DNA of 58,452 bases from JACCXG01 sp963785755 (lineage in GTDB: Bacteria; Acidobacteriota; Vicinamibacteria; Vicinamibacterales; 2-12-FULL-66-21): assembly GCA_963785755.1 (NCBI GenBank), contig CAWAXG010000009.1, forward strand, positions 1 through 58,452, given 5' to 3'. This document shows, in pieces, positions 19,875-29,373 of this stretch. The translations under genes were made by a program, and so were the position numbers. The first letter of the stretch is position 1, and each line of letters opens with the position of its first letter. The notes under the pieces were generated by a model, which searched no databases, was not told the DNA's origin, and worked only from the letters and a program-made list of their open reading frames with translations.

Positions 19875-21080
19875 CTATTTCGTGCCGGTGGTCCGGAACA
19901 GGCGCGGAGCGAAGTCATACAGACTCTTGCGCCACACCTGCCATTCGTGCGATCCCAGCGTCTCGAACCAGACGTGCTTGATGCCCGCTGCCTCGAGGGT
20001 GCTGTGCAGCTTCTTGCCGTTGGCGTACCCGCCCTCGAGGTCGCCGTACCCGATCCAGAACAGGTCGAAGCGCTTGTTGAAGGCTGCTACGTCGGCCATC
20101 ACGCCGTTGTAGGCCGTCTGCCGATCGAAGCCGGCTCCGCCGCGACCGCCGCCTCCGCCGCCGCTGAACGCGCCGACGGTGGCGAACACATCCGGATTGC
20201 CGAACCCGATCCGCACCGCCTGCCCGGCGCCCATCGACAATCCGGCAATCGCGCGATGACGCCGATCCGTCAGCGTGCGGTAGTTGGCGTCAATCGTCGG
20301 AATCAGATCGCGCAGCACGACGTCCTGGAACGCATCTCCCTGCCCTGCGCCTCCGCCACGCTGCCCCGCTGGCGCGGGGGTGGCACCCGCTTGGGTCGCA
20401 TACCCCTGATCCATGACGACGAGCATCGGCCGGGCCTTACTCTCGGCAATCAGCGTGTCCATGATGACGTTCACCCGCCCCTGCCACGTCCACGACGTTT
20501 CGTTCTCGCCCGCTCCGTGCTGCAGATAGAGCACCGGGTAGCGCATCGCCGGACTCTGATCGTAGCCGGGCGGCGTGTACACGTAGGCCTGCCGGTACTG
20601 CCCCGTCACCTTGGAGAGGTACGTGCGAATACGCACCTCTCCGTGCGGCACGTCCTTCGGGACGTAGAAGGTCAGCGTGTCGTCGGGGACTTCCAGCCCG
20701 CTCGTGGGACGCGCCCAGCCAAAATAGGTCTGGCTGACCGGGTCGTTCATGGCGTGGCCGTCGACGAGCAGCTCGTAGTAGTGGAAGCCCGACCGGATGG
20801 GCCCGATTGTGACTTCCCACAGACCCTCGCCAATCGGCTTCAACGGGTACGCCTCGGCGCCCATGCCGCTGTCGTTGCCTCGCGCGCGCACGGCGACCGT
20901 CTTCGCCTCGGGCGCGCGGGCACGGAAGACGACGCGCCGATCGGGCAGGATCCGTGGGTACTCCTGGCCGCGAACGTTCGACGGCGCCGGACGCCCAGCG
21001 GGCGCCTCCTGCGCTGACGCGGCGACGGGCGCGCCCAGCATCAGGGCGCACACACCCAGCGCAATCACACGAATACTCAT
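19875..21080 (-). CDS. Secreted esterase (feruloyl/acetyl-xylan esterase type) with N-terminal CBM48-like domain
   Basis: A 401-residue protein. ATG 21080 is preceded by GGGGAGGAG and begins a signal peptide (VIALGVCALMLGAPVAASAQ). An E-set/CBM48-like domain follows (VVFRARAPEAKTVAVRA, GLWEVTIGPIRSGFHYYELL). The esterase-D-type catalytic domain then shows RQAYVYTPPGYD, YPVLYLQHGAGENETSW, nucleophile RAIAGLSMGAGQA, and His in TLGSHEWQVWRKSLYDFAP. Such enzymes remove phenolic or acetyl esters from plant polysaccharides. It is likely co-transcribed with the protein encoded at 21108-22097, whose stop lies 27 nt upstream. Confidence 0.88.
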   Translation of the reverse strand: MSIRVIALGVCALMLGAPVAASAQEAPAGRPAPSNVRGQEYPRILPDRRVVFRARAPEAKTVAVRARGNDSGMGAEAYPLKPIGEGLWEVTIGPIRSGFHYYELLVDGHAMNDPVSQTYFGWARPTSGLEVPDDTLTFYVPKDVPHGEVRIRTYLSKVTGQYRQAYVYTPPGYDQSPAMRYPVLYLQHGAGENETSWTWQGRVNVIMDTLIAESKARPMLVVMDQGYATQAGATPAPAGQRGGGAGQGDAFQDVVLRDLIPTIDANYRTLTDRRHRAIAGLSMGAGQAVRIGFGNPDVFATVGAFSGGGGGGRGGAGFDRQTAYNGVMADVAAFNKRFDLFWIGYGDLEGGYANGKKLHSTLEAAGIKHVWFETLGSHEWQVWRKSLYDFAPRLFRTTGTK

Positions 21081-21107
21081 CGCTCCTCCCCAGAAAGAAC
21101 GCACGAC

Positions 21108-22097
21108 TCAGCGCACCGCCGTCCTCGGTCCTTTGGCGGTGAAGCGGGCCAGCACGAGGTTGTCCAGGCGGATGTTGCGGGTCCAGATGAACTCCGCGTC
21201 CCTGAATACCTCGCGATAATTCACGTAGGCGGGTGCGCTGGTGACTTCGATCGGCCGCCACACGATCGCGGCCGGCCATGCGCGGTCATCGAACCGCGGC
21301 GCGGTCCAGTCCGCAGGGACGTCGAAATGCAGCGCGCGGCAGCTGGCCGGATCTTTCTGGGCACAGACCGGACGGACCGCCTGCGAGCAGAACGTCGAGT
21401 CGCGGCCGCCGCGGGTCCGCACGCAGAGCGGATCGTCGAGCGGCGCGATGTAGAAGGTCTCGGCCCGCCAGTCGGCGCTGGTGCGATTCCCGTCGCTGAA
21501 GTACGCGATGAAGCCGCCATCTCCAATATTGAACGACTGGTACTCCATGCCGACGCCGTGCCTGGTCTCCCAGTCGATCGCTTTGATGGCGTAGGTCATT
21601 GGATACCTGGCGCGGAAGCGCACGATGGTGGAATTGAACGGCGTCATCGCAAGCCGATCGCGCGCCACGTAGCGGCCGTTCACGTACAGCTCGTAATAGT
21701 TGTCCGCGAAGATGTAGCCCGTGATCTCGACGCCGTCGGGATCGATGACGACGGTTTGCAGCTGTTTCCCGTGGTCGGGATTGTCTCCGGCGCCGGCGCA
21801 GTCGTTGTAGAGATCGACCGCGAAGCCACCGTCGTGAACCGGTCCGGGAACGATCCAGGTCCGGCCATCGCTCGACTTCACCGTGCCGGTCTTCGTGGGA
21901 AACACGTCCGGCTGGACGTTGACCTTCGGGTTCGTGCACCCGTCGGCGCCGTGCGATGGACGAAGGTCGGCGGCGAAGCCGGTCGACACGGATCCGCCCG
22001 CAGGCGTATCGGCCGGCTGGACTGTCGCTCCGGCCAGCCATGACGCGACTACGCACGTCAGGCCGACGATCAGCGCTTGGACCATGGGGGTAATCAT
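21108..22097 (-). CDS. Secreted beta-sandwich protein, function unknown
   Basis: A 329-residue protein with a signal peptide (VQALIVGLTCVVASWLAGAT). No catalytic motif was recognised. YIFADNYYELYVNGRYVARD and the paired statement on the C-terminal side (FDDRAWPAAIVW, NIRLDNLVLARFTAKG) resemble the galactose-binding/jelly-roll segments of glycoside hydrolases that describe a substrate-binding strand (ELYVNG, FDDRAWP). Six cysteines suggest disulfides and an extracytoplasmic location. It precedes the esterase by 27 nt, so a role in carbohydrate binding beside that enzyme is plausible but inferred. Confidence 0.65.
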   Translation of the reverse strand: MITPMVQALIVGLTCVVASWLAGATVQPADTPAGGSVSTGFAADLRPSHGADGCTNPKVNVQPDVFPTKTGTVKSSDGRTWIVPGPVHDGGFAVDLYNDCAGAGDNPDHGKQLQTVVIDPDGVEITGYIFADNYYELYVNGRYVARDRLAMTPFNSTIVRFRARYPMTYAIKAIDWETRHGVGMEYQSFNIGDGGFIAYFSDGNRTSADWRAETFYIAPLDDPLCVRTRGGRDSTFCSQAVRPVCAQKDPASCRALHFDVPADWTAPRFDDRAWPAAIVWRPIEVTSAPAYVNYREVFRDAEFIWTRNIRLDNLVLARFTAKGPRTAVR

Positions 22098-22118
22098 CCT
22101 CTGCAGCCAGGGGTCAGA

Positions 22119-22165
22119 GCTCGATTTTCGATCGGCGTAGCCGGTAGCTCATCAAAAAATCGAGC
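22119..22165. other. Inverted repeat in a divergent promoter region
   Basis: GCTCGATTTTCGAT pairs with ATCAAAAAATCGAGC across a 19-nt loop. It lies between the divergent starts at 22097 (-) and 22244 (+), so it could be an operator or a hairpin in the leader of the permease mRNA. Confidence 0.35.
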
Positions 22166-22243
22166 ATTCGACTCCACAACTCCCTGCAGGCGACATCCGT
22201 CTAAGCCGTTGCCCAGGCCGCTTGGCAGAAACGAGATCGTGGC

Positions 22244-24705
22244 ATGCGCATCGCGCTCTGGATCGAAGAGCTCAGGGATGATCTCAAGTTCGCGCTCAGG
22301 CAGTTGAGGGTCGCGCCCTCCTTCGCCATCGTCGCGGTCCTCACGCTGGCGCTCGGGATCGGCGCCAACAGCGCGATCTTCGCGCTGGTCGACGCCACGC
22401 TGCTGCGGCCGCTGCCGTTCGGCGATCCGGACCGGCTGGTCGCGATTGCCGAGACGAGCGCGACGACCGCGCGCAGCTTCGTGTCTCCCCTGAACATGCT
22501 CGACTGGAACGCGCGGAGCCGCACGTTCGAGAAGGTCGCCGCCTTCATACCCGGCATCGGCGGCATGGTGATGGAAGGCGCCGATGGCGACGCGGAGACG
22601 GTGTCGCGGCAGTGGGTCACCGCCGGCATCTTCGACGCGCTCGGCGTGACGCCCATCGCCGGCCGGACGTTCAGCGCCGAGGACGAGCAGAAGCGCGCGA
22701 ACGTCGTGGTGATGAGCGAGTCCTTCTGGCGGACCCGCTACAACGCCGATCCCGGGGTCGTCGGACGCGAGATCCGTCTCGACGGCTCGTTGTGGACCGT
22801 GGTCGGCATCGTCCCCAAAGAGGTCCAGATGCTCGGGCCCACCAGCATCTGGGCCATGCGGCCGCTCGGGAACCTGCCGCCGCGGGCACGCACCTTCTAC
22901 GGCCTGCAGGCCGTCGGACGCATGAAGCCGGGCATCGCCATCGCGGCGGCGCAATCCGATCTCGACGCCGTGGCTGCCGGTCTGGCCCGCGAGTACCCGC
23001 AGACGAACACGGGCCGTGGCGTGGCGCTCGAGTCGCTGCACACGTCGATGATCGGCAGCGACATGCGGACGACGTCGTTGCTGTTTCTCGGAGTGGTGGG
23101 GTTCGTGCTGCTCATCTGCTGCGCCAACGTCGCGAACCTGCTCCTCGCGCGCGCCACCGTACGTTCGCGCGAACTGGCGGTCCGTTCCGCGCTCGGCGCG
23201 GGCCGCCGCCGGCTGCTGCGCCAGCTGCTCACCGAGAGTGTGGTGCTTTCGGTGATCGGCGGTGCGCTGGGTCTCGGCCTCGGCGCTGGATCCTGAGCGT
23301 GGCGCCCTCGCTGATTCCGGCCGGTCTGCTGCCGCCGACCGTCACGATATCGTTCGACCTCCGCGTCGTCGCGTTCTGCGCGGCCACCGCCGTGCTCGTC
23401 GGGCTTCTGTTCGGGATGACGCCAGCGTGGACGGCCACGGATTTCTCGTCCGCGGAAGTGCTTCAATCAGACAGCCGAACGATGACGGGACGAGGGGGCC
23501 GGATGCGGCAGCTGCTCGTGGCGGGCCAGGTTGCGACGGCCGTGCTGCTGCTGTTCGGTGCCGGTCTGCTGCTCAGGACGCTGATCAAGGTGGAAAGCTA
23601 CGATCGCGGGTATCGCGCCGACAGCGTGATCTCGATGCTGGTGGATCCGCTCGGCTCGAAGTACCCGACGCCGGAAGCGCTCCTGCAGTTCTTCAGCGAG
23701 GTCGAGGCCGAGGTGCGGGCGGCTCCCGGCGTGCGTGACGTCGCGTGGACGAGCGGCGTGCCGCTCGGCGGCTCGCTCTTCGGCGACTATCCCTTCGCGT
23801 ACGAGATCGTCGGCGATCCGCCCGCCGCAGATGGCGAGCGCCCGAGCGCACAGTACCAGATTGTGAGCGCCTCATACTTTTCCACGATCGAGTTGCCGAT
23901 CGTGGCGGGGCGGGTGTTCGACGAGCGCGATCGACAGGGCGCCGTCCCGGTGTGCATCGTCAACGAAGCGTTCGCCCGCAGGTTTGGCAGCCGCTCGCTG
24001 ATCGGCCAGCGCATTGCGATCAAGCCGCTCGACGCGCCGGCGGGAGACAAGCCAGTCATCCGCGAGATCGTCGGCGTCGCGCGGCAAGTGAAGCAGCGCC
24101 CGGACGAGCTCACGGAGTTCGTCCAGATCTACGTGCCGCTGGCCCAGGACGCATTCGACGACATCATCCTCATGGCCGTCCCGGCAGCCGGCCGCGCCGA
24201 GGCGCTCACGCCAGCCGTGCGCGCGGCGATCTCGCGCATCGACAGGGAGCGTCTGGTCAGCGTCAGGGACATCGTGTCGCTGGAAGACGTGGCCAGTCAG
24301 GCGACCAGCCGCCAGCGTTTCCGCGCGGTAATGGTGATGGCCTTTGCCGGACTGGCGCTGACGCTGGCGATGGTGGGAGTGTTCGGCGTGCTCTCGTACT
24401 CGGTCCAGCAGCAGGTGCGCGACTTCGGCGTGCGCCGCGCGCTCGGCGCCACCACGAACGACGTCCTGAAACACGTCGTCTCCAACGCCATGCGCATCGT
24501 CACGATCGGCGCCGCGATCGGCCTGGTCCTGTCGGCCGCCTTCGGACGCACGATCACCACGATGCTCTTCGGCGTGCAGCCCCTGGACGCGGTCACGTTC
24601 GCCGCGGTCATCGCCGTCGTGGCGCTGACCGGCGCCGCGTCGGTGGCCGGCCCGGCATGGCGGGCAGTGCGGATCGACCCGGCGACGGCGCTGCGGTCGA
24701 AGTGA
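22244..24705 (+). CDS. ADOP-family ABC transporter permease (MacB/FtsX-like), one frameshift
   Basis: About 820 residues with duplicated MacB_PCD plus FtsX units. The N-terminus has the family signature LRDDLKFALRQLRVAPSFAI followed by LTLALGIGANSAIFALVDA, where the first TM segment is seen. Four-helix FtsX blocks appear around VGFVLLICCANVANLLLARA and again near the C-terminus (ALTLAMVGVFGVLSYSVQQQ, RRALGATTNDVLKHVV). Acidobacterial duplicated orphan permeases usually have no ATPase gene beside them, and none is seen here. The frame shifts by one base near 23285: GLGLGAG then stop, with WILSVAPSLIPAG continuing in the next frame. One missing C in a GGCCGC-like context would restore it, so this is a probable sequencing indel. 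Confidence 0.9.
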
Positions 24706-24718
24706 TGCGGCAGCGGTT

Positions 24719-25144
24719 TCAGAAGCGGAACGTCGCACGCACCATCATGTGGCGCGGGTTGTACGTCCCCATGCCGCGCGTGCCGTAGTTGTTCGCGTTG
24801 CCCATACCCACCGCGAGGCCGAGCGCCGGGTTCGCCGTCGTCGTGGTCCCGCCCAGGTTGCCCGTGTACGCCCCGCTGAATTGCGTATGGTTCAGCACGT
24901 TGTTCACGTCGACGCCGAACTCGAGGCTGGTCGTCGCAATCGGGATCCTGCGGCGCACGCTGATGTCGATATTGACGCGCGAGTCGGTGCGGATCTCGTT
25001 GTAGGTTTGTGACGCATCGCCGTACCAGTACTGGTCGGCCACGATCGATCCGTTCGGCGTCCTCACGACGCGCCCGACGAACGCGTCGGGGTTGTACTTG
25101 AGATAGGTACGGTTCGGCGGCGTGATGATGCGGCCGCTCGGCAA
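24719..25144 (-). pseudogene. C-terminal remnant of an Oar-like TonB-dependent receptor
   Basis: About 140 residues of barrel only: YLKYNPDAFVGRVVRTPNGS, RVNIDISVRRRIPIATTSLE, FGVDVNNVLNHTQFSGAYTG and the terminal PRHMMVRATFRF, which ends in the aromatic residue used for barrel insertion. In-frame stop codons (TAA near 25152) and unrelated sequence precede it, and no plug or signal is present anywhere upstream. This is a decayed or truncated gene, not an expressed receptor. It is unrelated in position to the receptors at 11962 and 48363. Confidence 0.75.
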
Positions 25145-25499
25145 GAGGCGTTACTGGAAGAGGAGGGCGCGGCCGCCGAGTCGTGTTCGAGGCCGTCATA
25201 CCAGCCCCACCGCGCTGTTCCGGAAGCAGGAGCGGCGCGGGCCTTCGCCACGATCCGGGCGCGCGAGCGCTGGCACCCGTGCCTGGCGCCGCTGATTGCG
25301 CGGGATCGCGATAGGGAGGGGCTGGCGATGATTGATCCGGCTGCGAAGATGCCGTCGAGGGGAACAGCGCAGCAGCGCCGCCGCGCGCTGATCGAGCAGG
25401 TGCGTGTGGACGAGGCGCGCCGGTTGCGCTCGCACGCGTTCGACAGGCGGCTGCCGAAGCGCGCACGACGTCGCGCTAGCAGCTGAGCTCGACCATTCC

Positions 25500-25807
25500 G
25501 TCCCCCAGCCGGGTGCGGCTTCGGCTACCGGGGCGTCGAAGGGAATCTTCGATCGCGCAGGAAGCGTGACCAACGCCGCAGCACGCGCGGGCGAGTCAAT
25601 CGTCATCGACTCGCCTTCGGCGACGGCCGCATCCGGCTGAGCGTCCGCGACGACGGACGCGGCTTCGATGTGGAGTCGGTCGCCGGATGCGGCGGTCATT
25701 TCGGCGTCGCCGGGATCCGCGAGCGGGTTCATCACCTTGGCGGTGAATTGAGCCTGACCAGTCAGATCGGCGGCGGCGCGGAAGTCGTGGTGGACGTCGC
25801 CGTATGA
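25500..25807 (+). pseudogene. C-terminal remnant of a NarL-type sensor histidine kinase
   Basis: The HATPase part of a histidine kinase can be followed through shifting frames: FSIAQEA, then VTNAA (N-box), RIRLSVRDDGRGFDVESV (G1-like DxGxG) and GVAGIRERVHHLGGELSLTS with the final EVVVDVAV. GIRERVHHLGGEL is characteristic of kinases paired with LuxR-type regulators. The sensor and dimerisation regions are missing; 25150-25500 has no recognisable domain. The last codon and stop overlap the ATG of the response regulator (ATGA), preserving the ancestral operon junction. Confidence 0.65.
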
Positions 25808-26451
25808 AGCCCGATCCTGCAGCCGCCGGCTCGCCGGCCATCCGCATCATGGTCGTCGACGACCATCCGATCGTGCGAGAGGGATTCGGCGGGATGATCG
25901 GCGCCGAGGCGGACATGACCGTGGTCGCCGAAGCGAGCGGCGGCGAAGAAGCGATCGCACTGTTCCGCCGGCATCGCCCGGACGTGACGCTGATGGACCT
26001 GCGCATGCCCGGCATGGATGGCGTCGAGACGATGCGCGCCATCCTGCGCGATTATCCCGGCAGCCGCTTCATCGTCCTGACCAGTTACGACGGCGATGAG
26101 GATATCTACCGGGCACTCGAGGCGGGAGCGCAGGCCTATCTGTTGAAGCACATGCTGTGTGACGAGATCCTGACGGCGATTCGGACCGTTCACGCCGGAC
26201 ATCGCCGCATTCCGGCCGCGGTCGGCACGCGGCTGGCGGAGCGGATGTCGAGCAGTGCGTTGAGCGCACGCGAACTGGAGGTGCTGCAGCTGCTCGGCAA
26301 AGGGAAGAGCAATCGCGACATCTCGTCGGAGCTCGCCATCAGCGAACCGACGGTCAAGGGCCACGTCACGAACATCCTCACCAAGCTCGGCGCCGTCGAT
26401 CGCACGCAGGCGGTCATCATCGCGCTGAAACGAGGCCTCATCTATCTCTGA
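25804..26451 (+). CDS. NarL/FixJ-family response regulator
   Basis: A 215-residue intact protein. The receiver domain has IRIMVVDDHPIVREGF (acidic pair), phospho-acceptor Asp in PDVTLMDLRMPGMDGVETM, and IVLTSYD plus AYLLKHML (switch Thr and Lys). The C-terminal LuxR-type helix-turn-helix reads LSARELEVLQLLGKGKSNRD and ISSELAISEPTVKGHVTNIL. It binds DNA as a phosphorylated dimer. Its stop-start overlap with the decayed kinase upstream shows that the two were once translated together, so this is an orphaned regulator unless the kinase breaks are assembly errors. Confidence 0.92.
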   Translation: MKPDPAAAGSPAIRIMVVDDHPIVREGFGGMIGAEADMTVVAEASGGEEAIALFRRHRPDVTLMDLRMPGMDGVETMRAILRDYPGSRFIVLTSYDGDEDIYRALEAGAQAYLLKHMLCDEILTAIRTVHAGHRRIPAAVGTRLAERMSSSALSARELEVLQLLGKGKSNRDISSELAISEPTVKGHVTNILTKLGAVDRTQAVIIALKRGLIYL

Positions 26452-26472
26452 GGGATGAACGGCGGGCAAAGG

Positions 26473-26601
26473 CTACGGCGTCGACCCCTTGCGATACGCC
26501 GCCAGCCGCGCGCGAAGCTCCTGGACCGTCTCCGCGTGCCGGGCTTCGCCGGCCAGGTTCGTCGTCTCGTCGGGATCGGCGTTCATGTCGTAGAGAAATC
26601 G
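26473..26601 (-). pseudogene. C-terminal fragment of a sulfatase, paralogous to the gene at 29374
   Basis: The minus strand encodes YDMNADPDETTNLAGEARHA, then ETVQELRARLAAYRKGSTP and a stop. This is almost the same as the last 40 residues of the sulfatase at 29374-30798. Stretches of 25 and 38 nt are identical between the two. Similarity stops abruptly near 26601, just before a palindromic element at 26643-26690. It is a duplicated end with no start, so a dead fragment. Confidence 0.75.
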
Positions 26602-26642
26602 GGTTCCTCTTGCTGCCGCGTCGTTGTCGCTGCATCGCTAAT

Positions 26643-26690
26643 CCTAGCGAGGCTCCGCCTCAGACCGTCGAGAGGCTCCGCCTCGCTAGG
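26643..26690. repeat. Nested palindrome (two mini-hairpins inside an outer stem)
   Basis: CCTAGCGAGGCTCCGCCTC and GAGGCTCCGCCTCGCTAGG flank a 10-nt centre. The outer CCTAGC/GCTAGG pair, and each arm also contains its own GAGGC-TCC-GCCTC hairpin. This looks like a cruciform or REP/MITE-type element. It abuts the point where the sulfatase fragment ends. Confidence 0.7.
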
Positions 26691-26746
26691 TCACATTGTT
26701 TGGTAACGCCGCGCTGACGCGCGGACGGCCTTGACCGAAACATGAC

Positions 26747-27601
26747 TCAAATGTTCGGAATCGCGCCGGTCAAGGCCTCTAGCGACGTGTGGCCGCGGTG
26801 AGCGCTCGACGCAGCCGGAGTTGTCCACTGTCTGCGGACAGTGGGGCGGGGCGCCGATTTAGCGACGATGCGCAGCTCACCGTTGAAGCGAACGGACCCC
26901 TGCAACCCTGCCGCGCGAAAGACGAGGGCGAAGCGCCCAGTCATCCGCTGGTTGTCAGTCGTCGTCGTCTCCCAGTCAGCTAATAGTGATGTCAAGCACG
27001 ATACCTTCGTCCGCCGACGGTGAATGCACCCGCGAGGTTCAGATGTCCGCCAGGGCGAATGGGACCCTGGGCCGGCCCCGTCAGATCGTCCAGCGTCACA
27101 TTTCCGGAAGCATTGTCGCGGTCTTGCGTGAGTACCAGCGCAAGATTTAACAGCGAGTCGACCGGCACGTCGCGGCAGATGTCCGTTCGTGCCCAATCTC
27201 CGTCGGTCGTGCAGCCAGCGATTCGCCAATCACCGCTCCAACGGCCTTGGTAGTCCGGCAGCACGCGGATAGTCCGGGGCGTCGCGCGCACACCGTTCGA
27301 CTCCGCGGAAATCGCGGTCTCGCCCGATCCGATCCCCGTCACACGGCCATTCGCATCGACCGTCGCCACCGTCGGATTCTCACTCCGCCACGAGGCCGTG
27401 ACTGCCGTAGTGCTTCCGTTGGACATCGTGGCCGTGACTGTGAACGTCTCGGATTGGTTGATCTTCAAAAGATCCGTCGAGGAGGTGATCGAGAGCCCTG
27501 TAACCGTGGGCGAGGGCCCGGTGTTTGGCGGCCCTTCCTCACCGCCGCCACACGAGACAAGTCCGAGTAACAAGAACAAGGGCGACGAGATTCCGTTTCA
27601 T
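26747..27601 (-). CDS. Lipoprotein with bacterial Ig-like (Big_2) domain, frameshifted
   Basis: An ATG at 27601 has a strong GGTGGAGG site and begins MKRNLVA. One base later the frame continues as LFLLLGLVSCGGGEE, a clear lipobox (LVSC). A Big_2 domain follows: VTGLSITSSTDLLKINQSET, then WRSENPTVATVDANGRVTGI and SGETAISAESNGV. A second region (YQGRWSGDWRIAGCTTDGDW, RMTGRFALVFRAAGLQGSVR) looks like a calycin-type beta barrel, which crosses a second frame change near 26995. It is presumably anchored in the outer or inner membrane; the ligand is unknown. Two single-base shifts suggest either decay or sequencing error. Confidence 0.65.
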
Positions 27602-28072
27602 AGAGACCTCCACCTTTCGTGGAACGACTCGCTTTTACAGCCCCGTTACGGCAGGAGGCCCGAAGCCGGTACGAGTCGCAACCGCCTCGACCTCTCATGT
27701 GCAAAGCAGGCGGGGTTTGGCTCAACCGGCTCGTTTCAGGATCCCGCCAGGCACACGGATTCCGGCACGAGCTGCACCCGTTCTCAGCACTCCTCGAAAC
27801 AAGAGATCTGCTAAGTAGTTGCCGATAAATGCGTTGACAAGTTGAGGCTCCCGGATCGCGGTGGCTCGCGAAGAGGGTTGCCCTTGCTGACTGAAGGATT
27901 CTCCCGGCCGCTGCGGCGGAAGTCCTTGTGTTTTGCTGGGAATTCCGTGGCACCCATTGCCACGTGCAATCGTAAATGGGCGCACGCGGCCGGATGAAGA
28001 ATTTACTGACCGGCCCAGTTGAAGATAATCGTGGTACAAGTACCGGGGACTGCACGAGATGGTTCACGAGGA
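27602..28072. other. Intergenic region, no gene recognised
   Basis: About 470 bp upstream of the Ig-like lipoprotein. A minus-strand stretch at 27722-27850 reads as helical sequence (VNAFIGNYLADLLFRGV) that I cannot assign. No repeat or hairpin stands out. The lipoprotein promoter is expected just right of 27602. Confidence 0.4.
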
Positions 28073-28245
28073 ATTTCGTCGTTACAGGTGATGAAGCGAC
28101 GGTCGAAGACCTGGGTAGTAAGAACGGTACGTATCTAAGAGGCAAACGTCTCACGGCAGCCGCACGAATCTGCGACGGTGATCATTTAGTTGATCGGTGC
28201 GGTTCCTCTGGTTTTTCGCGTCCACCGCTCGGCAGAATCAACACT
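28073..28245 (+). pseudogene. FHA-domain fragment
   Basis: The second half of a forkhead-associated domain is clear: VVTGDEATVEDLGSKNGTYL, then RGKRLTAAARICDGDHL. A frame change then gives IGAVPLVFRVHRS, the last two strands. FHA domains bind phosphothreonine, so this would have been a partner of Ser/Thr kinases like those in the window. The first half, with the Ser-x-x-His loop, is missing, and no start or companion domain is visible. The remaining sequence to 28469 holds no recognised gene. Confidence 0.55.
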
Positions 28246-28469
28246 CACGCGCCCTGCGACCGAGGGGGAATCGAGCACGTCGTTCCCATCGAGGCCGCGT
28301 TAGCTGACAATCTAGCCGAGTGCGGTACCGGCATCGTCACCTGGCCGTCGAGCTTTCTCCAAGGCCGCGAACGCATCGCGCGAGCGCAGCGGTTGACCGA
28401 TGATGCCTCGGATGCGGCGAGCAATGAGATCCTGCGTGAGGTCGACGCTCACAGCGTGGACACGACCGT

Positions 28470-29348
28470 TTATAACAGCGATGTGTGGCCGCCGAACCCC
28501 GACGGCTGCCTGGGCTTATGGCTACGCCGGAACCTGTAGCTGACCCCGGCCGAGACGAACCACGCGCCAGAACCGCTGAGCACGGCGCGCCCCGCCGAGA
28601 CGTCGAACTGGAGATCCGGCCGCGTCACGATCGCCACGCCGCCATCCAGCCGCCACAGGCTCGAGTCGCGCTGCGTGATGTTGCCGAAGAGCTCGACATA
28701 CCACGACCACTCACCGGAGATGGCGTGTCCCGTGCTCACGCCCACGCCGCCAGCCGCGGTGCGGCGCTCTTCGATCGTGGTGTCCGCCAGCACGATATTG
28801 CCGCCGATGTACCAGTCGCCGGCCAGATCCTTGGACCACAGCACGCGAAGCGACGGATCGTAGCCACCCGACGAGAAAACGGTGGCACCCGTCGGGAACG
28901 AGACGCCGGCGGCCACCGACAGCGTCATCACGTTGGAGTTCTCGGTGAGCAGCCCCAGCTTGGCGTTGAGCTGCACGTCAGACACGCCGGTGGTCGTGGC
29001 CGACGTTCCCGTGTCCCTGGCAACGTCCAGCACGAACCCGGTGGCGTTGAGGAACACTTCCACGCGCGGGGTCAGGCCGGCACGCAGCGTCAGTTCCGGA
29101 ATGGTCCACTGCCTGTGGTCGACGCCATCGTCGGTAGAGGCGTTGACAGTGACGCCGGACTCCACCTGCCAGGCACCCGGCATCATCAGCGCTTCCGACT
29201 CGGCGATCCCCGGCCGGTTGGACGTGATTTGAGGCGGCGCCGGGGCCTGAGTGCCCCGGAGCTGGGAATTGGTCTGCGCGTGTGCCTGGGTTCCAAGAAT
29301 CAGTTCCAGCAGGCCCGCCAGCCAGTAAACGCACCACGACTGTCTCAC
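28470..29348 (-). CDS. Outer-membrane beta-barrel, MetA-pathway/transporter type
   Basis: About 292 residues if translation begins at GTG 29348; a longer reading to 29456 would overlap the sulfatase stop at 29374, so it is not used. The signal peptide is WLAGLLELILGTQAHAQ. The mature start ITSNRPGIAESEALMMPGAW plus alternating strands (QVESGVTVNASTDDG, LTLRAGLTPRVEVFLNATGF, VMTLSVAAGVSFPTGA, FVSAGVSYRFRRS) match the Phenol_MetA_deg/outer-membrane transporter family, whose members have roles in uptake of hydrophobic compounds. It lies 25 nt downstream of the sulfatase on the same strand and is likely co-transcribed. Confidence 0.75.
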   Translation of the reverse strand: MRQSWCVYWLAGLLELILGTQAHAQTNSQLRGTQAPAPPQITSNRPGIAESEALMMPGAWQVESGVTVNASTDDGVDHRQWTIPELTLRAGLTPRVEVFLNATGFVLDVARDTGTSATTTGVSDVQLNAKLGLLTENSNVMTLSVAAGVSFPTGATVFSSGGYDPSLRVLWSKDLAGDWYIGGNIVLADTTIEERRTAAGGVGVSTGHAISGEWSWYVELFGNITQRDSSLWRLDGGVAIVTRPDLQFDVSAGRAVLSGSGAWFVSAGVSYRFRRSHKPRQPSGFGGHTSLL

Positions 29349-29373
29349 TGCAGCTTCACGCAGCGATGTCCGG

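Noticed and set aside
22119..22165. Riboswitch or leader peptide upstream of the permease
   Set aside because: Only a short imperfect hairpin; no conserved riboswitch core recognised.
28260..28469. Minus-strand helical fragment beside the FHA remnant
   Set aside because: Too short and not assignable; no start, stop or motif that points to a family.
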